Positions 62,641-64,000 of a DNA stretch of 64,000 nt are shown piece by piece. The position numbers and the translations under genes are program-made. Position 1 is the first letter of the stretch. Each line of letters opens with the position of its first letter. Under the pieces are notes generated by a model that saw nothing but the letters and a program-made list of their open reading frames with translations, was not told the origin of the DNA and made no database searches. The stretch is from NCBI GenBank assembly GCA_963742925.1, contig CAVUNV010000013.1, positions 1 through 64,000 on the forward strand. Reading direction: 5' to 3'. The DNA is from PALSA-612 sp963742925 (lineage in GTDB: Bacteria; Actinomycetota; Thermoleophilia; Gaiellales; Gaiellaceae).

Positions 62641-63375
62641 TCAAACCTCGAGCTCGAGCCCGTCACGGGCCTGCTCGAGCCCCGCGGGAAGCGGCAGCTC
62701 GTGCGGCCGGTGGGTGAGCAGCAGCCGCTTCGCGCCCGAGGCCTCGAACGCCGCCACCGCCTCGTCGGCCGAGAGGTGCCCGCGCGGCGTGCCGTCCAGG
62801 TCGCCGCGCTCGAGCGTCGCCTCGCAGACGAACAGGTCGACGTCGCGCGCCAGCTCCGCCAGCCCGTCGTCGGGGCCGGAGTCGCCCGAGTAGGCAAGCG
62901 AAAGGCCGCCGTTCGTGACCCGCAGGCCGAAGGTGAGCAACGTGTAGTGCGGGAGCTGTCTGGCCAGGAGCGTGAAGCCTGCGACCTGGAACGGCTCGTC
63001 CTCCGGATAGTCGTGAACGGCGAAGGCCTGCTCGAACATGTCGTCCCAGCCGAGGCGCGAGCCGAAGTCCCTGATCCGGTCGCGGCCCTCCGGTGGCACC
63101 CAGAGCTCGGGCTGCTCCTTGCCCTTCGCCGGCCCGACCAGGTTGCCCCACACCCAGGGCACGAGATCGCCCCAGTGGTCGAGGTGCCAGTGCGTGATCA
63201 CGACCGCGTCGATGCTCGGCCAGCCGCCGTCCATGACGCGCAGCCGGGCGAGCACGCCGGGGCCGCAATCGAGCAGCAGGCGGCGTTCGCCGTCCTCGAC
63301 GAGATACCCGGACTGGGCGCCGCCCGGGTTCGGCCAGGCGGGTGAGGAGCCAACGACGGTCAGACGCACGGCCAT
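62641..63375 (-). CDS. Metallo-beta-lactamase-fold hydrolase (RNase Z-like)
   Basis: A 244-residue MBL-fold enzyme with a full metal site: VITHWHLDHWGDLVPWVWGN (HxHxDH), the central His in ARQLPHYTLLTFGL, Asp in LSLAYSGDSGPDDGLAELAR, and C-terminal RLLLTHRPH. Start RLTVVGSSPAWPNPGGAQSG is typical of RNase Z/PhnP-like proteins. It is likely a phosphodiesterase or related hydrolase; the true substrate is unknown. Its start overlaps the promoter of the B12-subunit gene on the other strand. Confidence 0.92.
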   Translation of the reverse strand: MAVRLTVVGSSPAWPNPGGAQSGYLVEDGERRLLLDCGPGVLARLRVMDGGWPSIDAVVITHWHLDHWGDLVPWVWGNLVGPAKGKEQPELWVPPEGRDRIRDFGSRLGWDDMFEQAFAVHDYPEDEPFQVAGFTLLARQLPHYTLLTFGLRVTNGGLSLAYSGDSGPDDGLAELARDVDLFVCEATLERGDLDGTPRGHLSADEAVAAFEASGAKRLLLTHRPHELPLPAGLEQARDGLELEV

Positions 63376-63380
63376 ATACT
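63375..63380 (+). promoter_or_regulatory. -10 element of a leaderless promoter
   Basis: TATACT ends 9 bases before GTG 63390 of the B12-subunit gene, so transcription would start at or next to the start codon. It overlaps the start codon of the divergent MBL gene. Confidence 0.55.
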
Positions 63381-63389
63381 GCCGCCCCG

Positions 63390-63785
63390 GTGCCTCACAA
63401 GACTCGAGTGGTCATCGCCAAGGTCGGGCTCGACGGTCATGACCGCGGTGCGAAGGTCATCGCCCGCGCCCTGCGCGACGCCGGCATGGAGGTCATCTAC
63501 ACGGGGCTGCACCAGACGCCGGAGCAGATCGTCGAGACCGTGATCCAGGAGGATGCGGACGCGGTCGGCGTCTCGATCCTCTCCGGCGCGCACATGACGC
63601 TGATCCCGCGGATCCTCGAATTGCTGCGCCAGAACGAGGTGGACGACGTGCTCGTCCTCGTCGGCGGCACGATCCCCGCGGACGACGCGCGCGAGCTGAA
63701 GGAGCAGGGCGTGGCCGAGATCTTCACGCCGGGGGCTCCGACGAGCACGATCGTCGACTTCCTGCGCGCGCAGGTCCCGTCGTAG
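63390..63785 (+). CDS. Methylmalonyl-CoA mutase small subunit (B12-binding domain)
   Basis: A 131-residue stand-alone cobalamin-binding domain. VVIAKVGLDGHDRGAKVIAR carries the DxHxxG lower-ligand histidine; then VIYTGLHQTPEQIVETVIQE, GVSILSGAHMTLIPRILELL and VLVGGTIPADDARELKEQGV, ending IFTPGAPTSTIVDFLR. It is the partner of the mutase catalytic subunit encoded at 59215-60880. The stop TAG shares a base with the next GTG, linking it to the enoyl-CoA hydratase gene. Confidence 0.95.
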   Translation: MPHKTRVVIAKVGLDGHDRGAKVIARALRDAGMEVIYTGLHQTPEQIVETVIQEDADAVGVSILSGAHMTLIPRILELLRQNEVDDVLVLVGGTIPADDARELKEQGVAEIFTPGAPTSTIVDFLRAQVPS

Positions 63786-64000
63786 TGCCCGTCACCGTCT
63801 CGGCCGAGGACGGCGTCGCCCTCGTCACGATCGACCGGCCGGACGCGCTGAACGCGCTCGACCTGCCGACGCTCACCGAGCTGCGCGACCGACTCGCGGA
63901 GCTCGCGGCCGACGAGAGCGCCCGCGTCGTCGTGCTCACCGGCGCCGGCGACCGCGCGTTCGTCGCGGGCGCGGACATCAAGTACATGAGCGGGCTCGAC
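63785..64000 (+). CDS. Enoyl-CoA hydratase/isomerase, 3'-partial
   Basis: The first 72 residues of a crotonase-fold protein, cut by the window edge. GTG 63785 overlaps the previous stop. Seen: VALVTIDRPDALNALDLPTL, VVLTGAGDRAFVAGADIKYM, the latter being the oxyanion-hole GADIK block. It would hydrate enoyl-CoA in the same acyl-CoA route as the thiolase and dehydrogenases upstream. Confidence 0.93.
   Translation, partial: MPVTVSAEDGVALVTIDRPDALNALDLPTLTELRDRLAELAADESARVVVLTGAGDRAFVAGADIKYMSGLD

Overview
The window is high-GC bacterial DNA with many GTG starts, start/stop overlaps (ATGA, GTGA) and leaderless-looking promoters. Gene content (initiator tRNA of the actinobacterial type, PASTA-less Ser/Thr kinase, long HPF, split methylmalonyl-CoA mutase, acyl-CoA catabolism) suggests an actinomycete, most likely Thermoleophilia (Gaiellales/Solirubrobacterales). 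That placement is inference from style and content, not from a search. At least nine genes are interrupted by a single-base frameshift whose two halves together still spell a full-length family member, so the assembly probably carries indel errors.

Layout. 1-6.9 kb: end of a peptide-type ABC importer (two permeases), GrpB-like protein, a tandem MshEN-domain protein, glutamate dehydrogenase, CBS protein, Ppx/GppA phosphatase and a small coiled-coil membrane protein. 6.93-16.2 kb: an intact initiator tRNA-fMet whose last 45 bp are repeated exactly at 16159-16203. The ~9.2 kb between is a genomic island with a Calx-beta surface protein, small secreted and membrane proteins, a LuxR-type regulator, a zinc-ribbon protein, a degenerate metallo-beta-lactamase-fold protein, two aldo/keto reductases and a UspA. 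No integrase is left. An IS3-type transposase remnant lies just outside the right end. 16.7-26.7 kb: lipid kinase and PAP2 phosphatases, MscL, ATP-grasp ligase, HPF, a broken glpD fused to a GDPD gene, an EamA exporter, a HAD hydrolase and a homocysteine S-methyltransferase.

26.7-47.7 kb is the most notable part: a choline/glycine-betaine catabolic region. A ProVWX-type importer (minus strand) brings in the substrate. BetA and an aldehyde dehydrogenase would convert choline to glycine betaine. A non-pyrrolysine MttB-family methyltransferase, a corrinoid protein, a methyl-THF:corrinoid methyltransferase, a RACo/RamA-type ASKHA ferredoxin activator and a DUF1638 protein would demethylate betaine to dimethylglycine and deliver the methyl group to tetrahydrofolate. 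A fused FAD/GcvT-domain dehydrogenase, EtfB, EtfA and a DgcB-like membrane Fe-S protein would oxidise dimethylglycine (and perhaps sarcosine) into the quinone pool. An IclR regulator leads the methyltransferase operon, with a palindrome sitting between its -35 and -10.

47.8-64 kb: sigma-70 factor, Ser/Thr kinase fused to a DUF2127 membrane domain, a secreted dimethylformamidase-like protein, cupin, and an acyl-CoA module (thiolase, hydroxyacyl-CoA dehydrogenase, acyl-CoA dehydrogenase, split methylmalonyl-CoA mutase with its B12 subunit, PduO-type adenosyltransferase, start of an enoyl-CoA hydratase). A flippase, an MFS/MarR divergent pair and an MBL hydrolase are mixed in. Three copies of a ~125-bp intergenic repeat with a CCCCACCC/GGGTGGGG hairpin occur at 5.5, 56.6 and 57.8 kb; the last two are inverted around a GNAT gene and the adenosyltransferase gene.
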